DNA from: Plectrocnemia conspersa
Taxonomy: Eukaryota; Arthropoda; Insecta; Trichoptera; Polycentropodidae
DNA length: 64,000 nt
Assembly: GCA_009617715.1 (NCBI GenBank)
Contig: VTFK01000584.1
Coordinates: 1-64,000 of the forward strand
Reading direction: 5' to 3'
Positions 12,421 through 24,247 of this stretch are shown here, piece by piece. A model generated the notes under the pieces. The model did not search any database. It was given only the letters and a program-made list of their open reading frames with translations, and was not told the DNA's origin. How positions within the stretch are numbered: the stretch's first letter is position 1; each line of letters starts with the position of its first letter. Both the position numbers and the translations under genes were made by a program.

Positions 12421-13409
12421 ATATAAATATTATATATTTATTTTAGATATACAAATTCAGTAAATTTTACAATGGGTTTGAATATTTTTGAGCCTTTTGT
12501 AAATAATTACAAATAAATTGAATAATTAACGAGTTTATATAAACAATCCAAAAATTAAAGCATCTCTCACAAATTTAAATTTGTAATTTTATTAAATAAA
12601 ATCATTTTCTATTTGGTCTGCATCATTTTAAAATCACTATTAAGAAGATCAGTAAGATCAGTCAGTGTACGGGTAAAAGGCATGGATACTCACTTTAGAG
12701 TTTAAGTGAAGGATCTTAAAGAACATTTTCGCGCCTATATGACATTAAATAAAACTTCTAATATAGACCATACATTTGCTCTGCATTAACGACTTAAAAT
12801 CTGCAAAGCAACTTCCTTTTTTAAAGCTTTGTGGTAGGGGCAGATAAACCAAATCTAGATTAGGTAAACAGTAAAGGATAGAGAGGAATAAGAAATAATC
12901 TTCAATGATGTTAATTCCCATCCTGGGCGAATATGATGCTTTTCTGACTTTAAAATCTTGAGGAAAATATATTAGTCGCTCTCTTACGTTTTTTTTTCTT
13001 TTAAAATGTGAAACAATTAGTTATTTTTTTCTGATTTTAAGGCCAAAATAGTTTGATTTTGCACTTAAAATATAAGCTGGTAACTGATTATTTTAAAAAC
13101 ATATAAATTATCACATATATTACACATGCTGCTATTAATCGGCGGAGTTGAAATGGTAGATCATGTATTTTGGAGTCTTCGCTGGCGTGCCAAGTTGTAT
13201 TATTGTCAGCTGTAATTTTGGTAAAGCAGCTAGAATTGTTGTAATGTGTTCTCGCGATGCTCTCTGGATTATCCGCTGATTTATTACAAAATTTTTTATT
13301 GCTTTTTTGAGATAGCTCTGGCAAATTCCAGATAAAAATGTTTGCGAGCCAATTGCAGAGATTCGAAATGTGTTCATGTTTAAAACAAAAAACAGTTTAG
13401 ATGGGCAAT
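12421..13409. other. non-coding stretch with an island at 13.09-13.38 kb
   Basis: The island is open on the minus strand in two overlapping frames (78 and 80 codons), neither with a recognisable domain. Otherwise AT-rich sequence with nothing supported. Confidence 0.4.
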
Positions 13410-13457
13410 CCGGCGATTAGTAACCGAAAGATAGAAGAGCCGGCGATTAGTAACCGA
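13410..13457 (+). repeat. two exact 18-bp direct repeats, period 30
   Basis: The 18-mer CCGGCGATTAGTAACCGA occurs at 13,410-13,427 and 13,440-13,457, separated by 12 different bases. It is GC-richer than the surroundings, so chance is unlikely. It may be a pair of transcription-factor sites or a small tandem duplication. Confidence 0.8.
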
Positions 13458-14365
13458 GATTTCTCTTTGATTGCTTTGAATATACTGTATGTGAGCTGAC
13501 TTTCGAGACATTTGATCTCTCTTTTAATTTGTTTAAATAGTCGCTGAAAAACCCTCTAAATTTTAACAAATAATGCAGGCGGTTAAAACTGCCATAACTT
13601 AATAATCATAAATTTGAACGAAATTTACATTTTCATTTATTTTTAACTACTATTAAGGGAGTTAGGGAAATATGCTTTTAATATAAATAGTGACAAAGCT
13701 TAAAACAATAAAATAACCGTATCGTTGACTAATGCATTATTTTTAATTTTTTTCTGAAAAGTCTTCTTTCAAATTATGTTTGTAAAATACATAAATACAG
13801 CATCATATCAGTCGCTGGGACACTTTAAAGTATGTTAATTAAGTATTTTCGTTCAACAAATCAATAAAAAATACTGTAAGGTTAATAAGAATTCTGGTAT
13901 CAATCTTGGTATCAAACTTGTTTAATATAAAGAATTATTCTCATTTAAAATATTTTTAAGGAGCATTTTATTATTTACCCATTTATCTAGCATATCATTA
14001 AAAGTGTAAAATAGTCGTTTAAGTGCGAAAGAAGAAACTACTACTGAAATTGATCACTGACTTATTTTTAATTATTGCAGTGATGTTATTTATTGTAGTG
14101 TATAAAAAGTAATAAATATTAAATTAAATAAAGTTAAGTCTGTTATCATTGATAAATTAATTATTTAAATTAAATACAAATTTTTAATAGGCGACCGATT
14201 AATTTGTTAAAAAGTGTCCAGAACGAATTTTCTAACATGGTTTAGGCGGTATAATAAGGGTGATAAAAAGGGAGAGTATGACTTTTATATTTAAAAAATC
14301 AGTAACCTAGATTTTAAATTAAAAGAATGCATTAATGAAAAATAAAAAACATGCTAGTATTAAAA
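13458..14365. other. AT-rich non-coding stretch
   Basis: Nothing recognised apart from A/T-rich low-complexity sequence. Confidence 0.6.
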
Positions 14366-14396
14366 GCACGAGGGATACTAAAAGTATCCCTCGTGC
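14366..14396. repeat. perfect 14-bp inverted repeat with 3-base loop
   Basis: GCACGAGGGATACT (14,366-14,379), loop AAA, then its exact reverse complement (14,383-14,396). The arms are half GC in an AT-rich setting. The flanks do not extend the pairing. It would form a tight hairpin as RNA or extruded DNA. It resembles neither a microRNA precursor (too short) nor a known transposon end. Confidence 0.9.
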
Positions 14397-16290
14397 ATAT
14401 TTCGAAACATACATCTTATTTAATTTTTGTAATATTTTATGCGTAGTAATATACCTTCTTAAACTTTCATAAACACATATTTTTTTACCTGTACGAAACT
14501 AGGGTAATTCTGTTTACTATTTTTTGCTGAGATTGCTTTTACCTTGATTTCCCTTGAAACCTCAAATCGCGTTATCGACTGTATGGTTAGAACTTTCATA
14601 CATACAATAATGAATTAATAATATTTTCATAAAATAAGCTTCTTGCGACAGTAATACTTTAATAAATTATGCATAACGGTATTCTGACGTTTAATTACTA
14701 AGATCTTAACGGTCATTGTCGTATCAATTTGTATTCACGTTATTATTGAGTAGTATAACTGTCAAATGTCTCGCATATAGTAAGCACATATTACGTGACT
14801 TAATACACGATATAAGTAAACGTGTAATTAATTTACAGTTAAATAATTTATTACAATTAAATTTTCTGACACCTTTGAGATTTTACAATTCTGGAATGAT
14901 TTACTGTCGAACGCGTTCTAAAAGGATCTTATATCAAATGAGAGCCAAGCAATCGTATTTTTTGTGTATTCTTATGGGTTTTTTTTATTTTGTATTTTAT
15001 ATTAAAAATTCACCGAGTTGATGTTAAACATATTCACAAGTTTTGAATATTCACAAAGTTGAGTAGAAAGAAGGTTATTCATTCTTTATATCGCATTGTC
15101 GTAAAATATTGTAGTATTTTTTGCACGTCTGCGTCGCTGATACGTCCTTATTTATTAAATCTTTGACATTGTATTGTTGTCGGAAAAGTCGTGTAAAGAG
15201 AAATATAAAGAACATAACTTTGAACTAAAATATACAAAACGTACAATGTAAAATTTCTAGTACACGTTTTTATTTTCGCTGCGTATTTTTATTTTCTTAT
15301 TGAAACGTGTTTTATCAATATCGGAACACTTGTAGTACAAAATTTGCATAGCATTTCTGCAAATAAAAATAATACTTTTTATTAAAATATTTTTTATCAT
15401 TTCTTTATTACAATAACAAAATTATGGTTTTCTTTTTTCTATCATCGCAAATGCTGTTAAAATAAATTGAAGTTTTTTAACCTATTTGTATGTAAAATTT
15501 CTGTATATAAATAAAAAAAATATGTATGTTTTCAAAATGTACAATTTTATATAACTTAATTATTCTACTATGATTAAAATAGAGGATTATAAGAAAATAG
15601 CACGTAGATTGAAAAATAATAAGAAATAAAAACATTTTTATTTAAATTTTTTTAACTTTAACTTTACCTTTAGACAGCAATGTAAATTCACAAAAAATCT
15701 AAGCCTAATATATTTTTACGATACCAGAGATAAGCAATAGCACTCGACAAAAAAAGATACTATTCTCTACAAGTCACATGAATTTTTTTTTATCTGACTA
15801 ATGTCCAAACACATAATAAGATTATTATAAATGTATATTAGAAACTGAAACGGAACCTGTTAATTAGCGAAAACTTGCTTGTATCTGATGCTGACAAATA
15901 CCCAAAATCCAATTTATCAAAACGGCCCGACTCTACTCACTAGGTAGCGATACTGGCTTTCTATGATAGTTGAACCTTTTGGCTAATCTATAATAAGAAC
16001 AAACCGGGGACTACTCTTATCGTCGCGGACGCTGTTCCAATCATGCGGCCCACTAACCGGAAATATCACATACCACCACCGTCAATAATGGCGTTAACAG
16101 ATGACCTCTTCCAGATCGTTTGCAAAAGCCAGAATAACCCATGCGATATGACAGAAGAGGGGTTGAAATGAATAAGGTCACGTCGAAACTTTAGCAAACG
16201 TGACTTTGATCGTAAGCTGATTAGATTGAATAAAAATGTATGCACGTAGCTATTGCTCAATATTTTTTAGCTAATTATCACCGATTAGCA
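14397..16290. other. non-coding stretch with a GC-richer patch at 15.88-16.26 kb
   Basis: The patch has ordinary base composition and a 64-codon minus-strand ORF without a recognised domain. It lies directly next to the hAT-like terminus at 16,291 and may be part of an older insertion. The remainder is AT-rich. Confidence 0.4.
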
Positions 16291-16335
16291 AGGATCAGCA
16301 AACTATGGCCCACAGGGCAAATCTGGTCCATTCTC
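16291..16335 (+). mobile_element. hAT-type transposon terminus
   Basis: The sequence GGATCAGCAAACTATGGCCC, followed by ACAGGGCAAATCTGGTCC, closely follows the well-known terminal consensus of Charlie-like hAT elements (CAGGGGTC-GCAAACTATGGCCC, then GGGCCAAATCTGGCC). It reads as a 5' end whose element would extend to the right, but no transposase or opposite end could be matched, so the copy is truncated or short. The identification rests on remembered family termini. Confidence 0.5.
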
Positions 16336-19300
16336 TACTTGCGTGCTGAAAATATGTTTTAAATTTTCAAACTATTTAAATATTTAAATTATGCGCTGTA
16401 ATGGATTATTAGGTGGTGTTTCTGTTTCTTCACATTCTTTTATAGCAGCATGTATATATATCTGAAAATAAATAATTAACAGCTTAGAATATTATTACAT
16501 ATGTTTTTTTTTTACTGTATGTATCTAAGATTTTTTTGTAAAATATCTTATTTTATCTGCAAAAATATATCCTTTTCAATTACAATATATTTTTTCTATT
16601 TACTCTACAAAATTTTTATTTCGTACAAAACCTTATTGCTTTCAAAAAAATATAGTAATTTATCTTATTCCGCTACTTTATATATAATTTTTAGCAATTC
16701 GTTTAAAAATTAAGGGTATGTGTCTATGTGTCACTAAGAATAAATAAATAATTTAAATATAAATCCGGTTGCTGCAAAATACCCTGCATAACATTTTTTT
16801 ACTATGTCTAATATTTATTTTTTACAATAAACTTAAAAGTGCTAATCTTGTTACAATTTATTTAAATGTACCTAAAAAGTATAGATGTAAAAAAATATTT
16901 TGATAATAAAAATGATAAAATATAACACAATTTCACGAAAAAATAGCACAAATGAATTTTACTTAATTCAACCGTGAATAAAATTAAAAACAAATTTAAT
17001 TGACTAATATTAAAAACAAATTAATTTAACGATGAAATATTAAGTTTATTAGTAAAACATATTATTTTAACAGGTATTTAAAGTCAGTGTTTTATTTCAG
17101 GAATTTAATAGTTAATAAATATTTTTTGCAGTATGTATTAATATATATTAAGCATAAGCATTAACGTTAGTTTAGATTTTAAAATGACAATTAAAGTTAA
17201 AATAAAACTAATGTTGATACTTACTTTTAAAAAATATGGAAAATGATAACGAAATAAGTAAGATTTTATTTTTTTTAAATCAAAATCTTCATCAAAATAT
17301 AAAGGTGAAACTACATATAAGAGTTTTTATCCTCATGTTGTAGTGTTTTAATGTGGCATATTTATTCTGCTTCTTCATAATGTTTAATATAGAGGTGCAA
17401 AAGATGAATACAAAAAAAAGTTTTTGTATAAAGTAAACATGTGATACAGTTTTTTTAAATTGTAGACTAAAAAATTTTTTTTTTAATAAATTTAAAAAAC
17501 ATAAATAAGCCTAATATATTTTTGTATCAATAGTATATATGTATCTTCAGCAGCTCTTATGAGAAGGGCAAATTGACGTATGGTTTGCACATTGCTAATT
17601 TATAGTATTGTGCGTCTAATAAATCCAGAGATTTATTAGACACAAATACATTCAGTTTTATAAGTCAATTACTTCCTAATAGCCTAAATAGCATAACCCA
17701 GGTGCTAATATATATTTAATGTCTAATTTTATCCATGTATTTGTAAAAAAATTGCGTTTATTATTTACTTTTCATAACAACACACAGAGCATAGTATATA
17801 AAGCATATATTTATTTTTAATTTTTAGGAGCTTTTGCTGTTTTCTTACTTTAAGATATTATTTATTATTTTATAATGAAAACGCAAGTTCAAGATAATAC
17901 CCTATGTAATATCAAATCATCTTAATTTTAATTAATATACAGTTATTTGGGAAATTACAAAATAAACAGTTTAGTATTATAAAATGATCGAAATATTTAT
18001 ATACTATATATAATATATAAAATTGACACTAAAATACTTATATTTTTATTAAGTAAATACCTATAGTAAAAACTTTAAAGATAGACATATAGTGACGTGT
18101 TTTTTCTAATATTGAAAATCTATTTTTACTGGAATTGCCGTGGAATTATACGGAAAAACATTTTTACTGTTAAATATATTTATACTAGTAAAAATTATGT
18201 TTATTTGATAGGTACTAATAAAAGTATATGCTGCTCCAAACTGTCATTTTAAAATCGGGAAATGTATAAAAAAGCATTTCTAATTTTGTTTAAAAAAATA
18301 TTTGTAAGGCAAAACCTTCAATATTAAGACTAATACGTTCCAAACGAACGTTTAGGTCTTAAACTTGAATACAATTTCAATAATATCGCCCATTCAAATT
18401 AAATATAAATTTTTTGATACATTTTAACGGGCCTGGTAATACTAGTTAAAATATGAATTCACTTGAAACTGAACATTTACTGTTAAAACCCAAACCAGAT
18501 CAATATTAATGAACCTAATGAAAGTTAAAAAACTATAATTAGTTCAAGAATTTTTATTAAATTATAATGACAAATGATGAATTAAGTTGATTAGACATTC
18601 TTAAGCAGCATTTAATTTCACTATCATCTATCAGTTAAATTATATTTTTTTAGTAGAAAAATTTACTATTAAAAATGTATTCATTTATGATTTCACTGAA
18701 ATATTTTTGGAACATACATCACATTTCATGTAACATAAATATCTTACACATTTTTACCTTGAACCTGACAGCTATCAATATATAATCAGGTGCAGACTTA
18801 CTTTTTAATAAAGCAATGTTAGCTTTTGCTTCGAAATATCTACATATATGTGAAAATTCGATGCTATATTAAACATGTTACCAGTTTATCGGTAGTAATA
18901 TCCGGTACAGACAATAAGGAAAGTCGGCAGTTGCCTCGATTAAATTCGATATAAACACAAAATGTAGTAGAAGTATACAAATCCTAATATTAAGTCGCTT
19001 GTATATTTTTATAAGGTTCTCATAATGAAATTCAAAAGAGAAATAAATCGAATTCCAATGAAACTTCCGAGAAACTCTCTCATTACGAAATGTCACAGCC
19101 TCTGGAAAGTTTATCAGACAAAAACGAGGACCGCATATATAAATCATCGTTCATTAAAACCGGCCATGAAATAATAATTTTTAATAATGGAATACCACCG
19201 TTACGAATTTATCTAATTGCGTTAACGTCCACCGCTCGTGAAATTATCAAATAAACGGATATTGATTCTGGTTTGCGTTTTGCTTTATAAATATACAGCG

Positions 19301-20515
19301 CATTGTTATTGTGACCGCAAACGGAACCACGCACGTATAAATTTGCGATTTGCTCTTTTGTGTGTAACACGTTTTATTAGCGCACAGCTGTATTTGCAAT
19401 CATGCGAGATTATTTATGTTATTGATGCTGATTATTCATTGTGTTATAACAAAAAATAATATATATAGTTTAACATACTTGTGAAACATAGTATTATAGT
19501 ATTTATGATTTTTGACAAAAAATTTAAGAGGGTGGGATATTTAAAAAATCATGTTCAGTCATTTACCGTGTTCTTATTTCTATATTTAAATATTTCAGGC
19601 GTTCCTATGAATATTTTTTTAGACTCTATTTTAGGTACAAGTAATAAAATTTACTATTTTTTTGAACAAATGTACAATAATTATTGCACATATACAGAAA
19701 TAAGCCATTTAGACTTGCTTAAAAATTTATTAAACTCATTTAAAATTTAATTTAAAAAAATACACTATTTTAATGTCAAATAAAGTCGAGTGGTAAAATA
19801 AAGCTAAATATTTTGATTTGGCGAAAAAACTTTTAATATACGGTCAACAATATTTTAATATATTGTCCTAGCGTCAGCCAATCGACTTTAATTAAAGCAT
19901 GCTTAAAATTGTTTGTAACTGTATTATCGTATAGATATAAAAATAGGTTTTGATATTGCTTCTGAAATAAGGTTAAAAATTTGATTCTTGTTTCTTTTCA
20001 TTTGTGTAATTTCTACACCTGCATGGCGGAGTGGTAACTTTTATACGCGGCTTCCCTTGTCAAAAGAAAGCTTTCAAATGTCGGGTAAAGTGACTTATTC
20101 TTTGGCGGCGATGTAGCATTGCAAATAATACACCTTTGTGTTTAATATATATCTTTTGAGCTCTGTAAATGCATTATGCAATTTAACGTCAAAGCTTTTA
20201 GCGTGTCTGCTATTGTTCAATAAGTACAAAATTTGTTTTATTCTTAATATTTTATGATCTGTATAAAATATTTATAGGACACTACATTGTTTTAAAGTGG
20301 TGGAAATGAACATTCAAGTAATTTATTTACTATATATATTAAAGATCTGTCATAGTAGTGGTAACCAATATTCGGTCTATTTTTTTTTGGAATAATAATA
20401 ATTTAACAATATAACATAAACAATATTATATTTAGTCAATACATTAATTAGAGAGTTGTTCATCACGACTGCAAAATTAAACTTAAAAATATGAAAATAA
20501 TAATTGTCGCAGGGC
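16336..20515. other. AT-rich non-coding stretch
   Basis: No genes recognised. Short ORFs at 16.5, 18.9-19.15, 19.24 and 19.48-19.75 kb give A/T-driven translations (Phe, Ile, Leu, Lys, Asn, Tyr) without domain motifs. A tRNA A-box-like string at about 20,032 is not accompanied by a foldable tRNA. Confidence 0.55.
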
Positions 20516-21230
20516 ATTTAGGTCTGGGGAACCTTTGTATTTCTGAGGGCCACATTAATTTATCAGATTCAACATAAGGCTGCACTCAAAAAACGTTGAC
20601 AACCCCCCTCCCTCTAATAAATATTTTTATTTAAAAAATCTATTAAAAAATCACAAAATTACAAATTGATATTTATTGTTAAAAATAACGAATACTGAAA
20701 ATCACAGGAATGTTATACATATTAAAAGGAATGATATTATATTATATATTAATTAAATGTACGGAAGAGCTTAATCCAATCCAATTTATTCTTATTTTTA
20801 TCTTAATTTTTTTAAACTACCTTTCAGTCATCCAGCCACGTATCTACAAGTACATGTTTAATTAAAAATATTTGTTAATGTTGCAATTTACCAACCTTTA
20901 ATGGCTGATTTGTGTCTGTTTTCTGTTGAAAAGCATTTTAATATTTGATTTAAGCCTAGACGTTCGCAGTTTCAGTTGATCTTCTAAATGTGTGTCAGTT
21001 ATTTGTGATCATAATTGTATCTTTATTTGTTTTAAGTATAAAAATGAAGATTCACAGCACGACTGTCGAACATATCATGGGTTAATTACGCTCTTTTTCC
21101 AAAAGCTTGAGTTTAATTCTTTGATCAAAGGAAATATATTGAATTATGAAATTTTGTATCAATTTTATTTATTAAAAAAATTCTGGCATCAGTCAAAAGG
21201 CCGCACATAATTTTCTCTGTGAAAATTACT
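20516..21230 (-). mobile_element. decayed hAT transposon (Charlie/Buster-like), 3' part
   Basis: On the minus strand a transposase C-terminus (20,898-21,125) is followed by a long 3' region that ends at about 20,518. The end region reads (plus strand) GGTCTGGGGAACCTTTGTAT then TCTGAGGGCCACATTAAT. That resembles the terminal sequence of Charlie-like hATs, where GGGGAACCT and GGGCC(G/A)CATTAA are characteristic. The N-terminal part of the transposase is missing. The 8-bp target duplication and the other end were not found. Confidence 0.6.
20898..21125 (-). pseudogene. hAT transposase C-terminal (dimerisation) domain fragment
   Basis: In one minus-strand frame the sequence contains ELNSSFWKKS, then a stop, then CCESSFLYLKQIK, a further TGA, then ITDTHLEDQLKLRTS and the ending NRKQTQISH with TAA at 20,898-20,900. 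The order and motifs (CE..F...K.IKS, L-T-D-x-H-L-E, and the SH ending) match the C-terminal dimerisation region of hAT transposases related to the vertebrate domesticated proteins GTF2IRD2, ZBED5 and EPM2AIP1. The protein would cut and join DNA at the element ends. Two in-frame stops and the missing N-terminus make it dead. Confidence 0.7.
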
Positions 21231-21674
21231 AATATACAATATTTAGAATGCAAATTTGTAATAGGCAGTTTTAATTTATCTGGTTTCATACGATCTTCAG
21301 CTAAAACTTTTGTATAAACTAAATACGCTGGTTTTACGAAGCCATTTATTATATCATAATACTTGTGAACCCTAATGAATTAATAATCAATAAGGTGAAT
21401 CATATTTTATTACTTAAGGGTATATATTTTTTATTCTATTCCCACTATCTTGCTTTAGCATCGGTACAATTATTTTATTGAAATTTTGTTGTTATCAGTA
21501 ATAAATTTGTTCTTTTAATTTTCTTATAATAAGAAATGCATTTATAATAAAAAATTAAAAGAAAAAATTTTTGAGTCTAATATTAAAATAAAATTTAATA
21601 TATTTTCTGCAATTAAAAATAAATACTAAACCATAAAGAACTTCCTGTCTTTATGGTTTGGGTTCTGAGTATGG
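21231..21674. other. AT-rich spacer between two hAT insertions
   Basis: No gene recognised. Near the right edge the string GGTTCTGA appears twice (21,661 and 21,674), the second overlapping the target site of the next hAT element. Confidence 0.6.
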
Positions 21675-21682
21675 GTTCTGAT

Positions 21683-22789
21683 TAAAGTCTTCAATTCGAG
21701 TAATCGAGTACTCGATACTCGAGTATACTTGTCTATTTTTCAAGTACTTGATAATCGAGTATTTTGAAAATTACTCGATTAATACTCGAAATTAAAAAAA
21801 TTTGAAATATTTCAGAAACAAAAATAACTTTAACTTGGTCCGGTAAAAGTTAACGTCTTGCTTTTATTTGGCGTTTATGCCCGAAGACCCGAGTTAAAGC
21901 GGTTACTATCAGGTATAATTTTTTCATAGTTCCATAGTTGCATATTTTCGGTCGTCGGCTATGTTAGTGGGTACGACGGAGAAATTTCTTTTGTGTTTTC
22001 TGTCCGACAGTCCCGACTTATCTAATTTATGGCAATGAACAATATGAAATATCAAAAAAAAAAATTAGGTTTTATGACTATGCAGTTGTAGCGTAAAGTG
22101 TTGTAAATTGTTTATACTGATCTCTCAGCATAAAATATAAATCAAAACAATTGTGTGTTTTAAAGGCATTTAAAGTAAAGTCAGTTCTTTGCGAACCGTT
22201 TAGCTCTAGAGTGAAAGGGATTCACCCAAATACATCTTCGAAGGATATAGATTTAAATTCTTCGCATTAATAAGAAGGAGTAGAATATTGTATATTGTTA
22301 AGAAAAAAATCTATTCAAGAAGAATTACAAAATGCTATTTTGTCAATAGTGAAAGGAAATAAGAGAAAAGCAGAGAAGGGAATCAAGAAGAGAACATAAA
22401 AAGAGAGTTCAAAAAATTGTATATCTATAAAAAGCGAACAGATAAATTAGAAGCCTTATCCAACGCGATAAAGACAATAAGACCAACATCAACAACAACG
22501 GAAAGGGTTTTTTCCATAACGGGAATAATAAAACCAAAGGTTCGCAGTAATATTAAATTCGAGACACATTTTGCATTATTGTTTTTAAAAAGTATGTTCT
22601 TGAAGTTAAAATAATTGTAAAAATTAACATAATATGTATTTTATTTATTTATTTATATGTGCACGAATTTGAATAATAGCTATTTTGTTACATTTGGTAA
22701 ATACTCGAAAGTACTCGAGTACTCGAGTATTTTAAAATTTTAATATTCGATACTCGAGTAGTTGATGGTTCGAGTAATTGGAGACTCTA
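21683..22789 (+). mobile_element. complete, internally deleted hAT transposon (1107 bp) with target-site duplication
   Basis: Exact 8-bp direct repeats GTTCTGAT flank the element at 21,675-21,682 and 22,790-22,797. The ends form imperfect terminal inverted repeats: TAAAGTCTTCAATT on the left against TAGAGTCTCCAATT on the right, reading inward. Both subterminal regions (about 21,695-21,790 and 22,700-22,765) are packed with ACTCGAG/CGAGTA motifs, the usual binding sites for a hAT transposase. The interior carries only a transposase C-terminal remnant (22,417-22,614), so the copy is non-autonomous. The intact duplication with two terminal mismatches indicates a moderately old insertion. Confidence 0.88.
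22417..22614 (+). pseudogene. hAT transposase C-terminal dimerisation domain remnant
   Basis: The 65-codon open segment contains KKRTDKLEALSNAIKTIRPT then STTTERVFSITGIIKPKVRS and a FLKS near the end. This is the hATC pattern: a leader helix, P-T-S-x-x-x-E-R-x-F-S-x-x-G, basic R-S, and a closing L-x-F-L-K-S before the stop. The upstream part of the transposase, including the DDE catalytic domain and BED zinc finger, is gone. It sits at the expected place near the 3' end of the surrounding 1107-bp element. The first Met of this reading is not the native start. Confidence 0.8.
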
Positions 22790-22797
22790 GTTCTGAT

Positions 22798-23956
22798 ACA
22801 TGTACTGAAATATGATTCTGCCATCTGATTAAATCTTAATAAAGCTTTCATATAAAAAATCATAGAAAATGTTAATTTAAAATTTAATTCTTAAATATAT
22901 TTGATCGTACTTAATCTAGAATTTGACTAACATTGGATAACTAAAATTTATTTGCTGTCGACCATAGCTAGAGTATTTTTGTATGCTTGCTATACAATGA
23001 TAAGCATTTAGCAATGTCTGAAAACTAGTTACAAACGTTCTTATTAAATTTATGAACGTGAAATAAAATTTCAATAAAGATACTTCATTAAAAACAAATA
23101 AATAAATGATGCTACACCTCGCTGCCGATCGCTTAGCTCTTTAAGTTTTGCTAGTATTTTTTTTAGCAAACACCATCGCTCTTAAATTTTTTCACCCATC
23201 TTAGAATTGTTTCACAGCTAATGATGTAGCAAAACAGACCGTCCCAAATACGTCCCATTCCTCTGCCGTACTTTGTGCTATTACATACATATTCTATATA
23301 TATTTTTTTACATAAAAAGCAACAAACTTATCCATTATCGCAACGACATACTTGAGAATCGAAGTGTCCCCACAATGGCAACACACACACCCAATTCAAG
23401 ACACAATCAATTCAAATTTGTCCCTCAAAAGCGGAAAGCTTTTAAAACTCCACCGTGGGGAATTTTCGCCGTGGGGCTTTTTTAGGTGCAATTTCTTCTC
23501 TACGCTTTCAACTTTCACGTAACTTTCGAGTTATACAATTGAATGTTAAATACCCCATTTCACTTGTCATCGCTTTTATCTTTCTCTCTTTCTATCTACT
23601 TGTGCGTTAATTGTTTTGGAAAAAATTACCTCACCAGAAAATTCCACTCGTTCAACATCAAACACCCGCGTATTGCCGCATAAATTATTTATAATGTACA
23701 AAACGCCCATTAGCGTCGCACAAAATGTGAATTATGGCCTATTTTACATTTTACTTGCCTATCCCATTATCCGGTCATATTACAAATAGAGTTTGCGGCT
23801 TTCGATTAATATTTTTACCCTTAGTCATATGCATAAGCTTTATATAGATAATCGATCATCAAAGAGTACATACCATAAAAGCAAAAACATTTCTTTAATA
23901 CACCGACACAAGTGAACTGTTAAATTAATGCCGTAAGTAAAATATACAAACCCCTG
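22798..23956. other. non-coding stretch with a balanced-composition patch at 23.2-23.8 kb
   Basis: The patch has a short CA repeat (about 23,382-23,392) and T/C-rich tracts. A 70-codon ORF at 23,273 has no recognised domain. Nothing else is supported. Confidence 0.45.
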
Positions 23957-24247
23957 TATATGGTTTTCGTTCGCGTCGTTCTATGCTCACCAATCTGTAA
24001 TGATTTACGACGGCGATGACCAAATCCCTTGATGCTAAAATTCAGGTTGACGTCGTCCATACCAAATTTCAAAGAGCATTTAACAAAGTTTGTCACGAGC
24101 CACTTCCTAGTAAATTAATTGACCTCGGCTTATTTAACAGTCTTATCAGCTTATTCTATAGCGACTTAAGATGCCTTCAATACTGTCGTCTGTTATTGTC
24201 GTGCAATTTTAGCCCACTGTTTTTTATTGTTCGTCAATAATATTGCA
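23957..24247 (+). pseudogene. non-LTR retrotransposon reverse transcriptase fragment
   Basis: From 23,962 the frame reads GFRSRRSMLTNL, two stops, FTTAMTKSLDAKIQVDVVHT, then FQRAFNKVCHE and LPSKLIDLGLFNSL. This follows the conserved palm region of Jockey/I/R1-type reverse transcriptases (G-F-R..RS..TNL, then D-V-x-Y-T-D-F-x-K-A-F-D-x-V). A frameshift near 24,220 separates the following SPLFF from LFVNNIA, the stretch that normally precedes the FADD box. The first catalytic Asp (in the usual YTDF) is changed to Lys here (HTKF). Fragment only; both ends fade into AT-rich DNA. It differs from the element at 10.6-12.4 kb in sequence and strand. Confidence 0.75.

Noticed and set aside
20028..20110. 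tRNA-like A box (TGGCGGAGTGG) and weak B box
   Set aside because: The flanking seven bases cannot form an acceptor stem and the T arm does not fold; at most a degraded tRNA-derived repeat.
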